Assembly: GCF_002993365.1 (NCBI RefSeq)
Contig: NZ_PVNP01000082.1
Location: 21,892-85,891 of the forward strand
Reading direction: 5' to 3'
Length of the DNA: 64,000 nt
From: Marisediminitalea alba
Lineage (GTDB): Bacteria; Pseudomonadota; Gammaproteobacteria; Enterobacterales; Alteromonadaceae
The stretch's first letter is position 1; the number at the start of each line of letters is the position of its first letter. The notes under the pieces are model-generated. The model saw nothing but the letters and a program-made list of their open reading frames with translations. It made no database searches and was not told where the DNA came from. Below are positions 33,217 to 43,307 of the stretch, piece by piece. The translations under genes and the position numbers were made by a program.

Positions 33217-33436
33217 TAGTTTGCAGGATTTTCTGGCCATGGGCGGCTATGCCCTTTATGTTTGGCTGTCGTTTGGTGTGTCTTTACTGGCGCTGGTGTG
33301 GGTAGTTATCGACAGTGCCGGCACCCATAAAAAGTTGTTGCGCAATGCCCGTGAAGAACAAGCGCGGCAAGCCCGAATTGCGGCGGCGCGAAAGGCTCAG
33401 GCAGTGCAATCTGAATCACAACAGACAGGTAGTTAA
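33206..33436 (+). CDS. ccmD: heme exporter protein CcmD
   Basis: A small single-helix protein that stabilises the CcmABC-holoCcmE complex. At 76 aa it has a membrane segment [24 protein letters not shown] followed by a basic, Ala/Arg/Gln-rich cytoplasmic tail, as in CcmD. I use the ATG at 33206 because GGAG lies 6 nt upstream. The ATG at 33200 is too close to that site. It overlaps ccmC by 11 bp. Confidence 0.9.
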   Translation: MQFDSLQDFLAMGGYALYVWLSFGVSLLALVWVVIDSAGTHKKLLRNAREEQARQARIAAARKAQAVQSESQQTGS

Positions 33437-33441
33437 GCAGT

Positions 33442-33912
33442 ATGAATCCAAGACGACAAAAGCGACTCGCTGCCGTTGGTGGCATTGGTTTACTGATTGT
33501 TGGTGCGATCACGCTGATGCTATTCGCATTAACCGACAACATCGATTTGTTTTACACGCCCTCTGAAATCGTTGAAGGCAAAGAAGGGGGGAAACCGACG
33601 GTCGGTCAGCGCCTGAGAATTGGTGGCATGGTGGTACCGGGCACTGTGAGTCGGGATTCAGAATCACTGGCGGTGAGCTTTAATCTTATCGATACCGGTC
33701 CGCAGGTTACGGTACGTTATGCCGGTATCCTGCCTGATTTGTTTCGTGAAGGGCAGGGCATCGTCGCTACCGGTGTGTTGCTGGAATCCGGTGTGATTGA
33801 AGCCGAAGAAGTTCTGGCTAAACACGACGAAGAATACATGCCGCCGGAACTCGCCGAGAAGATGAAAGGTATTAAGCATGTTAACCCCAATCAAGGAAAT
33901 ACAGGCTCGTGA
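33442..33912 (+). CDS. ccmE: heme chaperone CcmE
   Basis: Periplasmic, membrane-anchored heme chaperone that carries heme from CcmC to CcmF. At 156 aa it has an N-terminal anchor ([18 protein letters not shown]), the OB-fold core with [12 protein letters not shown] and [23 protein letters not shown], and the conserved [11 protein letters not shown], whose histidine binds heme covalently and whose tyrosine is an axial ligand. It overlaps ccmF by 4 bp (GTGA). Confidence 0.96.
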   Translation: MNPRRQKRLAAVGGIGLLIVGAITLMLFALTDNIDLFYTPSEIVEGKEGGKPTVGQRLRIGGMVVPGTVSRDSESLAVSFNLIDTGPQVTVRYAGILPDLFREGQGIVATGVLLESGVIEAEEVLAKHDEEYMPPELAEKMKGIKHVNPNQGNTGS

Positions 33913-35906
33913 TCCCCGAAATAGGTAATATTGCCGTCGCGCTGGCGCTGGTTGCTTCCATTTTATTGTCGGTCTATCCGCTGTGGGGAGCGTTCAAAGG
34001 GCACAATGCCATGATTGGCACCGCCCGTCCTCTGGCCATTGCCATGTTTAGTTTTACTGCCCTGGCATTTGGCTGTTTAGTCTATGCCTTTGTGACCGAC
34101 GACTTTTCGCTTAATTATGTTGCGCAAAATTCTAACAGCCGTTTGCCGGTGTACTATAAGGTCACGGCCGTCTGGGGCGGGCACGAAGGTTCGTTTTTAC
34201 TCTGGGTGCTGATGTTGTCATTATGGACAGTGGCCGTAGCCCTGTTTAGCCGCGGTATTCCGCAAATTATGATTGCGCGGGTGCTGGCAGTACTTGGCTT
34301 GGTGTCGGTGGGTTTTTATATGTTTATTCTGCTGACCTCTAATCCATTCGACAGCATGTTGCCTTATTTTCCGGTAGATGGCCGGGATTTGAATCCGCTG
34401 CTGCAGGACTTTGGCATGATCATTCACCCACCTATGCTGTATATGGGGTATGTCGGGTTTTCTGTGGCTTTCGCGTTTGCCGTATCGGCGCTGCTTTCAG
34501 GACAGCTTGATTCAACCTGGGCGAGATGGTCACGGCCCTGGGTAATTGCCGCCTGGAGCTTCCTCTCAGTAGGCATTGCGCTCGGGAGCTGGTGGGCCTA
34601 TTACGAGCTAGGCTGGGGTGGCTGGTGGTTCTGGGATCCGGTTGAAAATGCCTCCTTTATGCCGTGGCTGGTGGGCACCGCATTAATGCACTCACTGGCG
34701 GTAACGGAGAAACGTAAGGCGTTTAAATCCTGGACAGTATTGTTGGCTATTGCCACCTTCTCGTTAAGTTTATTGGGGACTTTCCTGGTGCGCTCGGGGG
34801 TAATTGTCTCGGTACACTCCTTTGCCAGCGACCCGGCACGCGGACTCTTTATTCTGGGCATTCTGGTATTATTAACCGGCTTCAGTCTAGTGTTGTATAC
34901 ACTGCGTGCACAGCAGTTAAAAAGCCCGGGCCGTTACCAACTGTTTTCTCGTGAAGTCTTACTGATGGGGAATAACGTGTTCCTGTGCGCAGCAACGCTG
35001 GTAGTGTTACTGGGCACACTTTTACCACTGGTGCATAAAGAGCTTGGACTGGGGTCTATTTCCATCGGCGCACCGTTCTTTAATCAGATGTTCACGCTGC
35101 TGATTGTGCCCTTTGTGTTGTTTTTGGGTCTTGGACCACTAACCCGCTGGAAACACCAACCAGCCTCTCAGGTGCAAAAAACGCTATTAATTGCCTTTGG
35201 CTTAAGCGTAAGTGCCGGGGTATTAATTAACTATACCTACGATGCGCCCACTTACATGGCGGCGTTGGGGTTGGTGCTAAGTGCCTGGATCCTCATTACA
35301 ACGACGTTAGAAGTGGTGCAAAGAGTGTCTGCCATGGATACCAGCCTCAGTGCATTTGAACGGCTGCGTAAGCTTACGCCGAGTCATTGGGGGATGATTC
35401 TGGGTCACCTGGGCTTTGCGGTAACGCTGATTGGCATCACGCTGGTGAGTAATTACGAAGTGGAAAGAGACGTTCGTATGATGCCGGGCGAGTCCGTCAC
35501 CTTATCGGGCTACGAGTTTGCCTTCCGCAAGGTAGAGCAACGCAACGGGCCGAATTATACCGCCGATGTGGGCATTTTTGATGTATACGAGTCGGGTGAT
35601 AAGCTGGTGCATCTTGAGCCTGAGAAGCGCTTGTATCTGGTACAGCGTATGCCGATGACGGAAGCCGGTATTTATTCGACTATCTTCAGGGATCTGTTTA
35701 TCGCTATGGGAGAACCTCTGGACGATGGTGCCTGGGCGATACGCGTTTATATCAAACCCTTTGTCACCTGGATTTGGGCCGGGGCTGTCATCATGGCCAT
35801 TGGCGGAATATGCTCGATGAGTGATAAACGTTATCGCATGGCTAAAGTGGCTAAAGTACGCACTGCGGTAGGCGGTGTAGCAACCGGCGAGGAGGTTGAA
35901 GCATGA
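33909..35906 (+). CDS. ccmF: heme lyase CcmF
   Basis: The large membrane protein that attaches heme to apocytochrome c. The 665-aa sequence has many membrane helices and the WWD motif [29 protein letters not shown], flanked by periplasmic histidines ([14 protein letters not shown] and [11 protein letters not shown]). The C-terminal periplasmic region ([22 protein letters not shown]...) is typical. It starts with GTG at 33909, overlapping the ccmE stop, and overlaps ccmG by ATGA. Confidence 0.97.
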   Translation: MIPEIGNIAVALALVASILLSVYPLWGAFKGHNAMIGTARPLAIAMFSFTALAFGCLVYAFVTDDFSLNYVAQNSNSRLPVYYKVTAVWGGHEGSFLLWVLMLSLWTVAVALFSRGIPQIMIARVLAVLGLVSVGFYMFILLTSNPFDSMLPYFPVDGRDLNPLLQDFGMIIHPPMLYMGYVGFSVAFAFAVSALLSGQLDSTWARWSRPWVIAAWSFLSVGIALGSWWAYYELGWGGWWFWDPVENASFMPWLVGTALMHSLAVTEKRKAFKSWTVLLAIATFSLSLLGTFLVRSGVIVSVHSFASDPARGLFILGILVLLTGFSLVLYTLRAQQLKSPGRYQLFSREVLLMGNNVFLCAATLVVLLGTLLPLVHKELGLGSISIGAPFFNQMFTLLIVPFVLFLGLGPLTRWKHQPASQVQKTLLIAFGLSVSAGVLINYTYDAPTYMAALGLVLSAWILITTTLEVVQRVSAMDTSLSAFERLRKLTPSHWGMILGHLGFAVTLIGITLVSNYEVERDVRMMPGESVTLSGYEFAFRKVEQRNGPNYTADVGIFDVYESGDKLVHLEPEKRLYLVQRMPMTEAGIYSTIFRDLFIAMGEPLDDGAWAIRVYIKPFVTWIWAGAVIMAIGGICSMSDKRYRMAKVAKVRTAVGGVATGEEVEA

Positions 35907-36502
35907 AGAAGATAATGATTTTCGGCGTACCGCTGCTGGCCTTTCTGGTATTGGTGGTGTTTTTGTTCAGTGGTTTGTTTTCTGATCCCAGGGAGCTTGA
36001 TTCCCAGGTTAAAGGCAAACCCATGCCGGCTTTTTCGTTGCCGGACCTGATGAAACCGGAAACGACTTATACGCCTGAGGTATTCAAAGGTAAGGTAACT
36101 TTACTGAATGTGTGGGGCGTCTGGTGCGTGACCTGCGCCGTGGAATTGCCTTATCTGACTGAGCTTACTGAACAGGAAGGGATCAGCATCGTTGGTTTAT
36201 ATTTCGATCAGGATCTTGATCCGGAGTTTGGTACCAAGACCTTAAACCGGGTCCAGCAGGAAGTGGAAGAGATCACCAGTCGCTTTGGTAATCCTTACCA
36301 GTTTCATATTTTCGATGTGTACCGTGATACGGCACTGGACCTGGGCGTGACCGGCGCGCCAGAGCATTTTCTTATCGACCACAACGGTGTGATCCGTATG
36401 CATTATATCGGTGATATCAACGAACGTGTCTGGAACAATAAAGTAGGCCCGTTATACGCGCAGTTACAACAGGAAATGGCGCAGGAGAATTCAGCTGAAT
36501 GA
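35903..36502 (+). CDS. ccmG: thiol:disulfide interchange protein CcmG (DsbE)
   Basis: A membrane-tethered periplasmic thioredoxin that keeps apocytochrome c cysteines reduced for heme attachment. At 199 aa it has an N-terminal membrane anchor (IMIFGVPLLAFLVLVVFLFSGLF), FSLPDLMKPETTYTPEVFKGKVTLLNVWGVWCVTCAVELPYL with the active-site WCVTC, and a GVTGAPEHFLIDHNGVIRMHYIGDI segment with the cis-Pro region and the acidic groove of CcmG. Electrons are expected from CcdA/DsbD. It overlaps ccmF and ccmH by ATGA. Confidence 0.95.
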   Translation: MKKIMIFGVPLLAFLVLVVFLFSGLFSDPRELDSQVKGKPMPAFSLPDLMKPETTYTPEVFKGKVTLLNVWGVWCVTCAVELPYLTELTEQEGISIVGLYFDQDLDPEFGTKTLNRVQQEVEEITSRFGNPYQFHIFDVYRDTALDLGVTGAPEHFLIDHNGVIRMHYIGDINERVWNNKVGPLYAQLQQEMAQENSAE

Positions 36503-36942
36503 AAACAGTAATACTCACGGTCTTACTACTTATCTCTGCATCGGTTGTGGCCACTGAAGATAGCTATGAGTTTGATACGCCGCAGCAGCGTCAGTTGTTT
36601 TTGTCGCTTACCGAGGAGCTTCGCTGCCCTATGTGTCAGAACCAGAATATTGCCGATTCTGACGCCATGATTGCCCATGACATGCGCCGTAAGGTGTATA
36701 ACCTGGTAAAGCAGGGTAAAACCGGCGATGAAGTCATTGACTACATGAAGACCCGCTACGGCGATTTTATCAGTTATAAACCACCGGTAACGCCGGTGAC
36801 AATGTGGTTATGGCTGGCGCCGGTGTTATTCGCCTTGTTGGCGTTTGTAATGGTTATTGTTCGACGTAAATCGACACCGCCGGAAGACATGGCTGCCAAG
36901 CTGGCCAAAGCCGAGGCGATGTTAAAGCAGGGTGATAAGTAA
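36499..36942 (+). CDS. ccmH: cytochrome c maturation protein CcmH
   Basis: Membrane-bound thiol-oxidoreductase that works with CcmG in reducing apocytochrome c. At 147 aa it carries a signal sequence (LTVLLLISASVVA), the family signature LRCPMCQNQNIADSDAMIAHDMR with the redox CxxC, MKTRYGDFISYKPP, and a C-terminal membrane helix (MWLWLAPVLFALLAFVMVIVRR). It corresponds to the N-terminal half of E. coli CcmH; the C-terminal half of that fusion is the separate ccmI next door. One-base overlap (TAATG) with ccmI. Confidence 0.96.
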   Translation: MKTVILTVLLLISASVVATEDSYEFDTPQQRQLFLSLTEELRCPMCQNQNIADSDAMIAHDMRRKVYNLVKQGKTGDEVIDYMKTRYGDFISYKPPVTPVTMWLWLAPVLFALLAFVMVIVRRKSTPPEDMAAKLAKAEAMLKQGDK

Positions 36943-38168
36943 TGTCGTGGATGTTTATTGGGGCTGTCGTTGTATTGATAGCCGTGTTGGTGCTGCTGGT
37001 GGTTTTACCCTGGTTAAAGCAGCGTCCGGAACAGGAAAACCTGACCCAGGCTAACATTGCCGTGGTGAAGGAGCGCTTAAAGGAATTGCAGCGCGAAGTC
37101 GACGAAGGCTTGCTCAGTGAGCAGGATATGCGTCAGGCCAGTGACGAAATTAAAATTTCGCTGGTGGAAGAGCAACAGACAGATTCTAAAGGATCGGCAA
37201 ACGCTTCCTTCGTATTAGCTAGTGGCGCGTTGTTGGCCTTGCTCGTGGGTGGCTTTGCTTATTTTAAAGCCAGTAATATTGAGCATTTACAGGACGCACA
37301 GGCAGCGCTTGATGCGTTACCCAAGCTCAGTGCCAAGCTGGCTGATGGGCAGGGCGAAAACTTTACCCCGCAGGATTTTCAGCAGTTGACGCTGGCTATC
37401 CGAAAGCGTCTGCAGGAAAACCCTGAAGATGGTCAGGGGTGGATGTATCTGGGCCGTATCTGGATGGTACTGAGTCAGACAGAAGAAGCCTACGCGGCGC
37501 TAGAGAAAGCGCTGCATTTCTCGCCTGATGACGAAAACGTGCGCATGACCTATGCCCGTGCACTGATGATGAGTGATGACAAGGCTCAGCTTGAAAACGC
37601 CCGGCGTTTATTAGCCTCACTGATTGAAGAGCAACAACAAAATGATAACCTGGTACTAATGCAGGCAGTTGTAGCTGGCCGGTTAGGCGATAAGGTACTA
37701 TTGGCTGATAGTCTTGCCAGGCTGGAGGGGAAGCTTCCTGCTGACAGTCCTATCGCCATGCAGTTAACTGAAAGGTTGGCCAGTTTAAATGGAGAGCAAC
37801 CGGCAAAAGCGGCCATCACCGGCTTCAATCTGACTGTAGAAATCAGTGAAGAGTTGGTAGCCAATCTGCCGGATAATGGGTTTTTATTTGTGTTTGCCCA
37901 GGATGCTAACAGTGACAACCGGATGCCCGCTGCGGTATTAAGGTTACCTTTAGAAAATTTACCGTTAACTGTGACGTTAACCAGTGAGAATGCTATGGCA
38001 CCTAATTATTCACTGGAACAACTTTCAACAGCCCGCCTGATTGCCCGTATTTCAACGGATCAGGAAGCGCCTGCTCAACCTGGCGATCTTGAAGGTACTA
38101 CGGAGGCTGCTGTGGAAAACGGCAAAGTTATCGATCAAACCATCGTAATCAACAAGGAATTAATGTGA
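36942..38168 (+). CDS. ccmI: c-type cytochrome biogenesis protein CcmI
   Basis: An apocytochrome c chaperone. The 408-aa protein begins with two membrane helices flanking a cytoplasmic leucine-rich coiled-coil (VVKERLKELQREVDEGLLSEQDM), followed by a periplasmic TPR domain: NPEDGQGWMYLGRIWMVLSQTEEAYAALEKALHFSPDDENVRMTYARALM. A C-terminal beta-rich region (FVFAQDANSDNRMPAAVLRLPLENLP) is the usual CcmI end domain. It overlaps ccmH by one base and mlaA by 4 (GTGA). Confidence 0.93.
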   Translation: MSWMFIGAVVVLIAVLVLLVVLPWLKQRPEQENLTQANIAVVKERLKELQREVDEGLLSEQDMRQASDEIKISLVEEQQTDSKGSANASFVLASGALLALLVGGFAYFKASNIEHLQDAQAALDALPKLSAKLADGQGENFTPQDFQQLTLAIRKRLQENPEDGQGWMYLGRIWMVLSQTEEAYAALEKALHFSPDDENVRMTYARALMMSDDKAQLENARRLLASLIEEQQQNDNLVLMQAVVAGRLGDKVLLADSLARLEGKLPADSPIAMQLTERLASLNGEQPAKAAITGFNLTVEISEELVANLPDNGFLFVFAQDANSDNRMPAAVLRLPLENLPLTVTLTSENAMAPNYSLEQLSTARLIARISTDQEAPAQPGDLEGTTEAAVENGKVIDQTIVINKELM

Positions 38169-39022
38169 CATTATCTATGCGTCGCTTTTCGATATTTCTC
38201 CTTTTCTCTGGCGCTTTGTTTCTTTCGGGCTGCGCCAGCAATAATGCTGAGCAGCAGGCACAGGCCAGCGCGCAGGCCAACTCTGCCAGCGCACCGTCTG
38301 ACTACTCTGATCCGCGCGACCCGCTGGAGAGCGTTAACCGCGTTGTGTGGGATTTTAACTGGGAAATCCTCGATAAGTATCTGCTGCGTCCTGCCGCAAC
38401 CACTTATGTCACCGTAGTTCCCGGTTTTGCCCGTACCGGCCTCTCTAATGCGGTGGAAAACCTGGCCGAACCTGCCAATATGCTGAATAACCTCTTGCAG
38501 GGGAAGGTAGGGCCTTCTTTTGATAGCTTTACCCGTTTTGTTATTAACTCGACGGTTGGTGTCGCGGGTTTCTTTGATGTTGCGGGAGCTATGGGCTTAC
38601 AACGGCAGGAAGAAGAGTTTGGCGAGACCCTCGGAAAGTGGGGAGTAGGAAGCGGTCCATTTTTAATGTTACCCGCTCGGGGGCCCAGCGATCCGCGCAG
38701 CTTTACCGGGGATATTGTGGATAACCTTTATTTTCCGATGACCCTGATGACTGGTAATCTTAACGTGTTAAGGTTTACCATTGGCGCGCTGGAAGCTCGT
38801 GCTCAGCTGCTTGGTCAGGAAGGGCAGATCGAAAACGCCAGAGACCCTTACGAGCAGGTTAAAAACATCTATTTTCAGAACCTTGAGTTTCGGGTGACCG
38901 ATGGTAAAAACCTCGATGCGCAGCCCGATGAAGAAGAAGCCGAAGAGTTCGACGAATTTGAGGCGTTGTTTGACGATGTGGACCTGGAAAGTGAGCCACT
39001 GGACGAAGCAAAAGATAATTAG
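38165..39022 (+). CDS. mlaA: phospholipid transport lipoprotein MlaA (VacJ)
   Basis: Outer-membrane component of the Mla system that removes mislocalised phospholipids from the outer leaflet. The 285-aa protein has a lipoprotein signal with lipobox LSGC (cysteine near residue 23), followed by DPRDPLESVNRVVWDFNWEILDKYLLRPAATTY, FARTGLSNAVENLAEPANMLNNLLQGK, and LGKWGVGSGPFLMLPARGPSDPRSFTGDIVD, all MlaA hallmarks, and an acidic C-terminal tail. It starts at GTG 38165, overlapping the ccmI stop, with AAGGA at good spacing; ATG 38177 is an alternative. It appears co-transcribed with the ccm operon. Confidence 0.94.
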   Translation: MTLSMRRFSIFLLFSGALFLSGCASNNAEQQAQASAQANSASAPSDYSDPRDPLESVNRVVWDFNWEILDKYLLRPAATTYVTVVPGFARTGLSNAVENLAEPANMLNNLLQGKVGPSFDSFTRFVINSTVGVAGFFDVAGAMGLQRQEEEFGETLGKWGVGSGPFLMLPARGPSDPRSFTGDIVDNLYFPMTLMTGNLNVLRFTIGALEARAQLLGQEGQIENARDPYEQVKNIYFQNLEFRVTDGKNLDAQPDEEEAEEFDEFEALFDDVDLESEPLDEAKDN

Positions 39023-39033
39023 AGAGTTAAACA

Positions 39034-39054
39034 AAAGGCGCGTTAAGCGCCTTT
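39034..39054. terminator. convergent hairpin between mlaA and galE
   Basis: An 8-bp AAAGGCGC/GCGCCTTT stem with a 5-nt loop between convergent genes. The T-tails are weak (GTTATTTT on plus, TGTTTAAC on minus), so it may act in both directions with moderate strength. Confidence 0.6.
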
Positions 39055-39067
39055 GTTATTTTAAGGG

Positions 39068-40081
39068 TTAATAACCCTGTGGGTTTTGTGATTGCCAGTG
39101 CCAGGCATTTTCACACATATTCTCGAGGGTTTTCTGAGCGTTCCAGTTAAGCTCGGTAGCCGCTTTGGTGGGATCGGCATAACAGGCTGCTACGTCGCCT
39201 GAACGACGCGGTGCAATCTTGTAGTTTATAGACTTGCCACAGGCTTTTTCGAAGGCCTTAATCATTTCCAGAACGGAGTAACCCTGACCGGTACCCAGAT
39301 TATAGATATCCAGTCCCATATTCAGGTCAAGACGTTCAATGGCTTTCAAATGGCCATTAGCTAAATCTTCTACATGAATATAATCCCGTACACCGGTGCC
39401 ATCCGGGGTGTCATAGTCATCACCAAATACGGCTAATTGTTCGAGTTTGCCAGACGCGACCTGGGAGATATATGGCATCAGATTATTGGGAATACCGTTA
39501 GGGTCTTCGCCAATCTGACCGGAAGGATGCGCCCCCACAGGATTGAAATAGCGTAGTAACACGATATTCCAGGCTTCGTCTGACTGATACAGATCGGTCA
39601 GAATAGTCTCTACCATCAGTTTGGACATACCGTAAGGGTTCGTTGGCTGACCAGTAGCCATATCTTCACGTAACGGTAATGAAACCGGATCGCCATAAAC
39701 GGTGGCTGATGAACTGAAAACAATGTTCTTAACGTTGTGTTTGCGCATTACATCACATAGCGCGACAGAGCCGTAGACATTGTTTTCATAGTATTCCAAT
39801 GGCTTTTGAACCGATTCTCCAACGGCTTTTAAGCCGGCGAAGTGAATGACGGCATCGATGTCATGGTTTGAGAACACCTCATCGAGCTGCTCAGTGTCAC
39901 GGATATCACCCTGTACAAATGTTACGGCTTTGCCTGTTAAGGCTGACACGCGCTTGAGAGATTCCTCTGAGGCATTACTGAGGTTATCAAATACTACAAC
40001 CTCATAATCCGCTTCCAGTAATTGCAGTACGGTGTGGCTGCCGATATAGCCAGCTCCACCGGTGACAAGTATTGTTTTCAT
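39068..40081 (-). CDS. galE: UDP-glucose 4-epimerase
   Basis: Interconverts UDP-glucose and UDP-galactose for the Leloir pathway and for polysaccharide synthesis. The 337-aa SDR protein begins [21 protein letters not shown] (NAD-binding GxxGxxG), has [27 protein letters not shown], the catalytic Ser and YGMSK Tyr/Lys, [12 protein letters not shown], the segment [18 protein letters not shown] and [14 protein letters not shown]. It overlaps the upstream small membrane protein gene by 4 bp. It plausibly supports the polysaccharide locus a few kb downstream. Confidence 0.96.
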   Translation of the reverse strand: MKTILVTGGAGYIGSHTVLQLLEADYEVVVFDNLSNASEESLKRVSALTGKAVTFVQGDIRDTEQLDEVFSNHDIDAVIHFAGLKAVGESVQKPLEYYENNVYGSVALCDVMRKHNVKNIVFSSSATVYGDPVSLPLREDMATGQPTNPYGMSKLMVETILTDLYQSDEAWNIVLLRYFNPVGAHPSGQIGEDPNGIPNNLMPYISQVASGKLEQLAVFGDDYDTPDGTGVRDYIHVEDLANGHLKAIERLDLNMGLDIYNLGTGQGYSVLEMIKAFEKACGKSINYKIAPRRSGDVAACYADPTKAATELNWNAQKTLENMCENAWHWQSQNPQGY

Positions 40082-40380
40082 TGCTTATCCTTGTGTGACA
40101 ACGATTCTAAATATTTGGCGCTTAACGAGTATTGTACAGGTTTCACAATAATGGGATACAGCAGGAAAACCAGCAATGCCCATAAAAGTGACGTCCAGTC
40201 TGCTGCAACACGAAGGAGTAGTGCAAACGCAGGTACAATCACCAGTAGTTTAAGAATGTTCAGTACGGTCTTTTCCGGAACCGTGAGTTTTTTTGCCGCT
40301 CGTTCCAGTCTGCGCATACGTTCTGCTAAAGGCAGGCCAGCTAAACCAGGAATATTGCGCGTCGAAAAATATAAATGCAT
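40078..40380 (-). CDS. small membrane protein of unknown function
   Basis: A 100-aa protein upstream of galE and overlapping it by ATGA. It starts [46 protein letters not shown], a short aromatic start and an amphipathic basic helix, then two membrane helices (about 43-60 and 65-82: [20 protein letters not shown] and [15 protein letters not shown]). I recognise no family and assign no function. It should lie in the inner membrane with both ends on the same side. A good terminator precedes it, so it probably starts its own transcript with galE. Confidence 0.7.
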   Translation of the reverse strand: MHLYFSTRNIPGLAGLPLAERMRRLERAAKKLTVPEKTVLNILKLLVIVPAFALLLRVAADWTSLLWALLVFLLYPIIVKPVQYSLSAKYLESLSHKDKQ

Positions 40381-40393
40381 AAAGTGCTCTTAA

Positions 40394-40427
40394 TAAAAAA
40401 CCGCCGGGACATGACGTCACGGCGGTT
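40394..40427 (-). terminator. terminator downstream of the POT transporter
   Basis: Minus-strand 8-bp stem AACCGCCG/CGGCGGTT (arms at 40420-40427 and 40399-40406) followed by six T. It sits 40 bp past the POT transporter stop. Confidence 0.82.
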
Positions 40428-40467
40428 ATTGTATGGCAATCAGCCAGTGTTTAAAACACAGGGGGCG

Positions 40468-41997
40468 TTATTGCGTCTTTTCCCCGATACCGGCTTTTTC
40501 CCAGAATCGTGATTTAAAGCTCATAAGACCAATCACAATAGCAATAGCAATACTAAACAGGGCGATTTGCAAATACAGGTTTGGCATTTCCTGCACGTTC
40601 TCAGGGTCAAAGTTGCCTGAAAGCAGGCCTGCAATAATATTACCAATTGAGTAGGTGAGCACGAATACGCCCATCATTTGACCGGCAAAACGCTTAGGTG
40701 ACAATTTACTTACCGCACTTAGTGCTACCGGGCTAAGGCAAAGTTCGCCCACGGTATGCAGGAAGTAGGTTGTTACCAGCCACATAGGGGCTACTTTAAG
40801 TCCCTGCGCCGCATACTGAGATGCCATAAACATGACCAGGAAGCCTGAAGCCATGATTACAATACCAATTGCACACTTAATGGTATAAGAGGGATCAATC
40901 ATGCGCTTGGCAAGATTAATCCAAAGTGCTGCAAAAAACGGTGAAAGAATGATAATAAAGAGCGAATTAGAGAGCTGGAACCACACGGTAGGGATAGCAT
41001 CCATACCAAACCACGACGTCAGCCATGAGCCACTTTCCAGCGCGCGATCGGTATAGTTTTGGGCAAATAAATTCAGTGAAGAGCCGGCTTGTTCGAAACC
41101 TGACCAGAAGCACGCAGAGGCAACACAGACTAAGAACAGTGCCCACATGCGTTGTTTTTCATTGTCGCTTAACTCACCTTTAAAATAGATGAAGCCGAAA
41201 TAAAGAAAGAAAATGGCGGTGAAAATAATAGCGACTTTTTCCGCGAGAGCGACAGGCTCGATAACGATGGTGCCCATGTGTGCCAGGATAATGACCACAA
41301 TGGCTGCTGCCAGTACACCGAATACGCTTAGCCAGGCACGTTGTTTCGCGGCACCAACATATGGGTTTGCAGGTTCAACCGACTCTGCAGCTAAAGAACG
41401 GTTACTAAAGTAGTACTGCACGAGACCAAAGCCCATACCCACTGCAGCGGCGCCAAATGCATAGTGCCAGCCCCAGTTCTCCTGCAAGTAACCCGTGACC
41501 AGATACGCAATCAAAGAGCCGATGTTTATGCCCATGTAATAAAGGGCATAGCCACTGTCCCGGCGGCTATCATCGTCACCATATTGCTGACCAACCATGG
41601 CCGAAATGTTTGGCTTAAGCAAGCCTGTACCAGTGGCAACCAGTATAAGTCCAACGAAGAAAAGGTTTTGCAGGTCGACAGCCAGTACAATGTGTCCGGC
41701 GAAGATAATTAAACCGCCATACCATACGGCTTTTTTACCGCCAATCAGACGGTCAGCAAACCAGCCGCCGGGTAAGCCAAGAAAATATACCGCTCCGGTA
41801 TACAAGCCATATATGGCGCCGGCTGATGCTACGGTGAAGCCAAGGCCTTGTGTTTGCAAGCTGGCTGTCATAAACAGCACGAGCAGAGCACGCATGCCGT
41901 AGTAGCTCATGCGCTCCCACATTTCGGTAAAAAATAACGTTTTCAGACCCTTAGGATGGCCGAAAAACCTGGTGTCGTTAGAAGTTTTTGTTGTCAC
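40468..41997 (-). CDS. POT family proton-coupled peptide transporter
   Basis: A 509-aa major-facilitator protein of the proton-dependent oligopeptide transporter (PTR/POT) family. The first helix carries the E-x-x-E-R motif (FFTEMWERMSYYGMRALLVLFM, conserved ExxERFxYY). PTR2 signatures follow: GGWFADRLIGGKKAVWYGG, GTGLLKPNISAMVGQQYGDDDSRRDSGYALYYMGINIGSL, and FSLNLFAQNYTDRAL-like and LGELCLSPV-like (VGELCLSPVALSAVSKLSP) stretches. It should import di- and tripeptides with protons; substrate range is not readable. About 12-14 membrane helices. A single-gene transcript ending in the terminator at 40394. Confidence 0.9.
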   Translation of the reverse strand: MTTKTSNDTRFFGHPKGLKTLFFTEMWERMSYYGMRALLVLFMTASLQTQGLGFTVASAGAIYGLYTGAVYFLGLPGGWFADRLIGGKKAVWYGGLIIFAGHIVLAVDLQNLFFVGLILVATGTGLLKPNISAMVGQQYGDDDSRRDSGYALYYMGINIGSLIAYLVTGYLQENWGWHYAFGAAAVGMGFGLVQYYFSNRSLAAESVEPANPYVGAAKQRAWLSVFGVLAAAIVVIILAHMGTIVIEPVALAEKVAIIFTAIFFLYFGFIYFKGELSDNEKQRMWALFLVCVASACFWSGFEQAGSSLNLFAQNYTDRALESGSWLTSWFGMDAIPTVWFQLSNSLFIIILSPFFAALWINLAKRMIDPSYTIKCAIGIVIMASGFLVMFMASQYAAQGLKVAPMWLVTTYFLHTVGELCLSPVALSAVSKLSPKRFAGQMMGVFVLTYSIGNIIAGLLSGNFDPENVQEMPNLYLQIALFSIAIAIVIGLMSFKSRFWEKAGIGEKTQ

Positions 41998-42179
41998 AAC
42001 AGAGTTCCATATAGTTTTTATTTAAATTTATTATCGTCTGGGTGCACTGTCTGCAGGCAGGAGCTGCTTGTACACGGGTTATCCCTCTTATACTAGAGGA
42101 TGATTCCCGACACAAGCTACCTTAGTTAAAGCACTGCTCGTGGCGGGAAATCGGTTATCATCTTATTGTAGCGTTTGAC

Positions 42180-43295
42180 TTACAATTCTTTGATAGTGGC
42201 AATAATAATGCGGCCCGCGATGAAAGCCATTATGAGCATAACGCCAAACAAAACCAGGTTATAAACTGTTTTAGGGTAGGCGGCCTCATCGGGTAGCGTT
42301 GGTGATTCGATGGTGACCAGATGCTGAATTTGTTGGTAAGTATCGACACGTGCATTTTCCAGAGTCATCAGAGATGAGCCATATGCTTGCATGGCAAGCT
42401 CGGCTTGCACCTGTAAATTAGAATACTGCGCCATTAGCTGGTTAATCGATAGTTTTTCATCACCGTTTAGGGCATCACTGATTTTGGTTTTCTGACTGCT
42501 AATTTGCTCTTCCAGTGCTCTGATTTGACGTTTCAGAGAGATTATCTCCGGCGCAGAGTCAGACATGATTCTTTTTAAGGTGTTCAGCTCGGCTTCCTTT
42601 TGGGCCATTGTGGCTTCCAAAGAAAACGCAATATTTTGAATGGCAAGACCTTCAGCATTTGGGTCCAACACGTTATATTTTGTTTGAAAATCGATTAGAG
42701 CAAGTTTGGCATTTTGTAATTTCTCTTCAACAATATCGTGTTCGCTTTGTGCAAAAGCCAGCCGTGACTTAGCCAGGTTGTTACTAATCTCGTTGATGAA
42801 CTGTTCTGCACGCTTAACTATGGTCTGACTAATCAACTGTGCATAAGCAGGGTCATATGCTCTGGCCGAGAGCTCAATCACGCTGGTGTTTGAATCAATT
42901 ATTACTTCGGTGTTGGCAAGGTAATATTCGATAAAATCCTCTTCGCTGTGATTCGAGGAGAGCCTACTAATAAAGTCTCCTTCTGAAGAAATATAGTGCT
43001 CACGTAAGCCTATCGTTTTATCGAGGTAGTGGAGCATGTCGGCAGATTGTACGAAGGCAACAACCAATTGACTGTCATTGGTACTGGCTACTCCGGTGAC
43101 GCTGCTCATTAGCATCGAAGAAGGGTCAAAACTATTAGCGCCATCGGCAGATTTAACCACTAGCTGACTGGTGCTCTCATATTTGGGTGCAGCAATAAAC
43201 GTCAGATAAACTGCGTAAATCAGCCAAGGGATAACCACCAAAAGTACAGGGCGCTTTTTAATTTGAGCGGTAATATTATCTAGCACTTGTTTCAT
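42180..43295 (-). CDS. capsule polysaccharide export inner-membrane protein (KpsE/BexC/CtrB-like)
   Basis: A 371-aa polysaccharide co-polymerase-type (PCP-3) protein of ABC-dependent capsule export. One membrane helix near each end (about 17-34 and 346-366) flanks a large periplasmic, helical, coiled-coil-rich region with QNIAFSLEATMAQKEAELNTLKRIMSDSAPEIISLKRQIRALEEQIS. KYESTSQLVVKSADGA near the first helix and LPDEAAYPKTVYN near the second match KpsE/BexC. Length matches KpsE. Last of the kpsD-M-T-E-like run, after kpsT by 12 bp. I avoid the E. coli symbol because the donor glycan is unknown. Confidence 0.85.
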   Translation of the reverse strand: MKQVLDNITAQIKKRPVLLVVIPWLIYAVYLTFIAAPKYESTSQLVVKSADGANSFDPSSMLMSSVTGVASTNDSQLVVAFVQSADMLHYLDKTIGLREHYISSEGDFISRLSSNHSEEDFIEYYLANTEVIIDSNTSVIELSARAYDPAYAQLISQTIVKRAEQFINEISNNLAKSRLAFAQSEHDIVEEKLQNAKLALIDFQTKYNVLDPNAEGLAIQNIAFSLEATMAQKEAELNTLKRIMSDSAPEIISLKRQIRALEEQISSQKTKISDALNGDEKLSINQLMAQYSNLQVQAELAMQAYGSSLMTLENARVDTYQQIQHLVTIESPTLPDEAAYPKTVYNLVLFGVMLIMAFIAGRIIIATIKEL

Positions 43296-43307
43296 GTTTC
43301 TGCTCGT

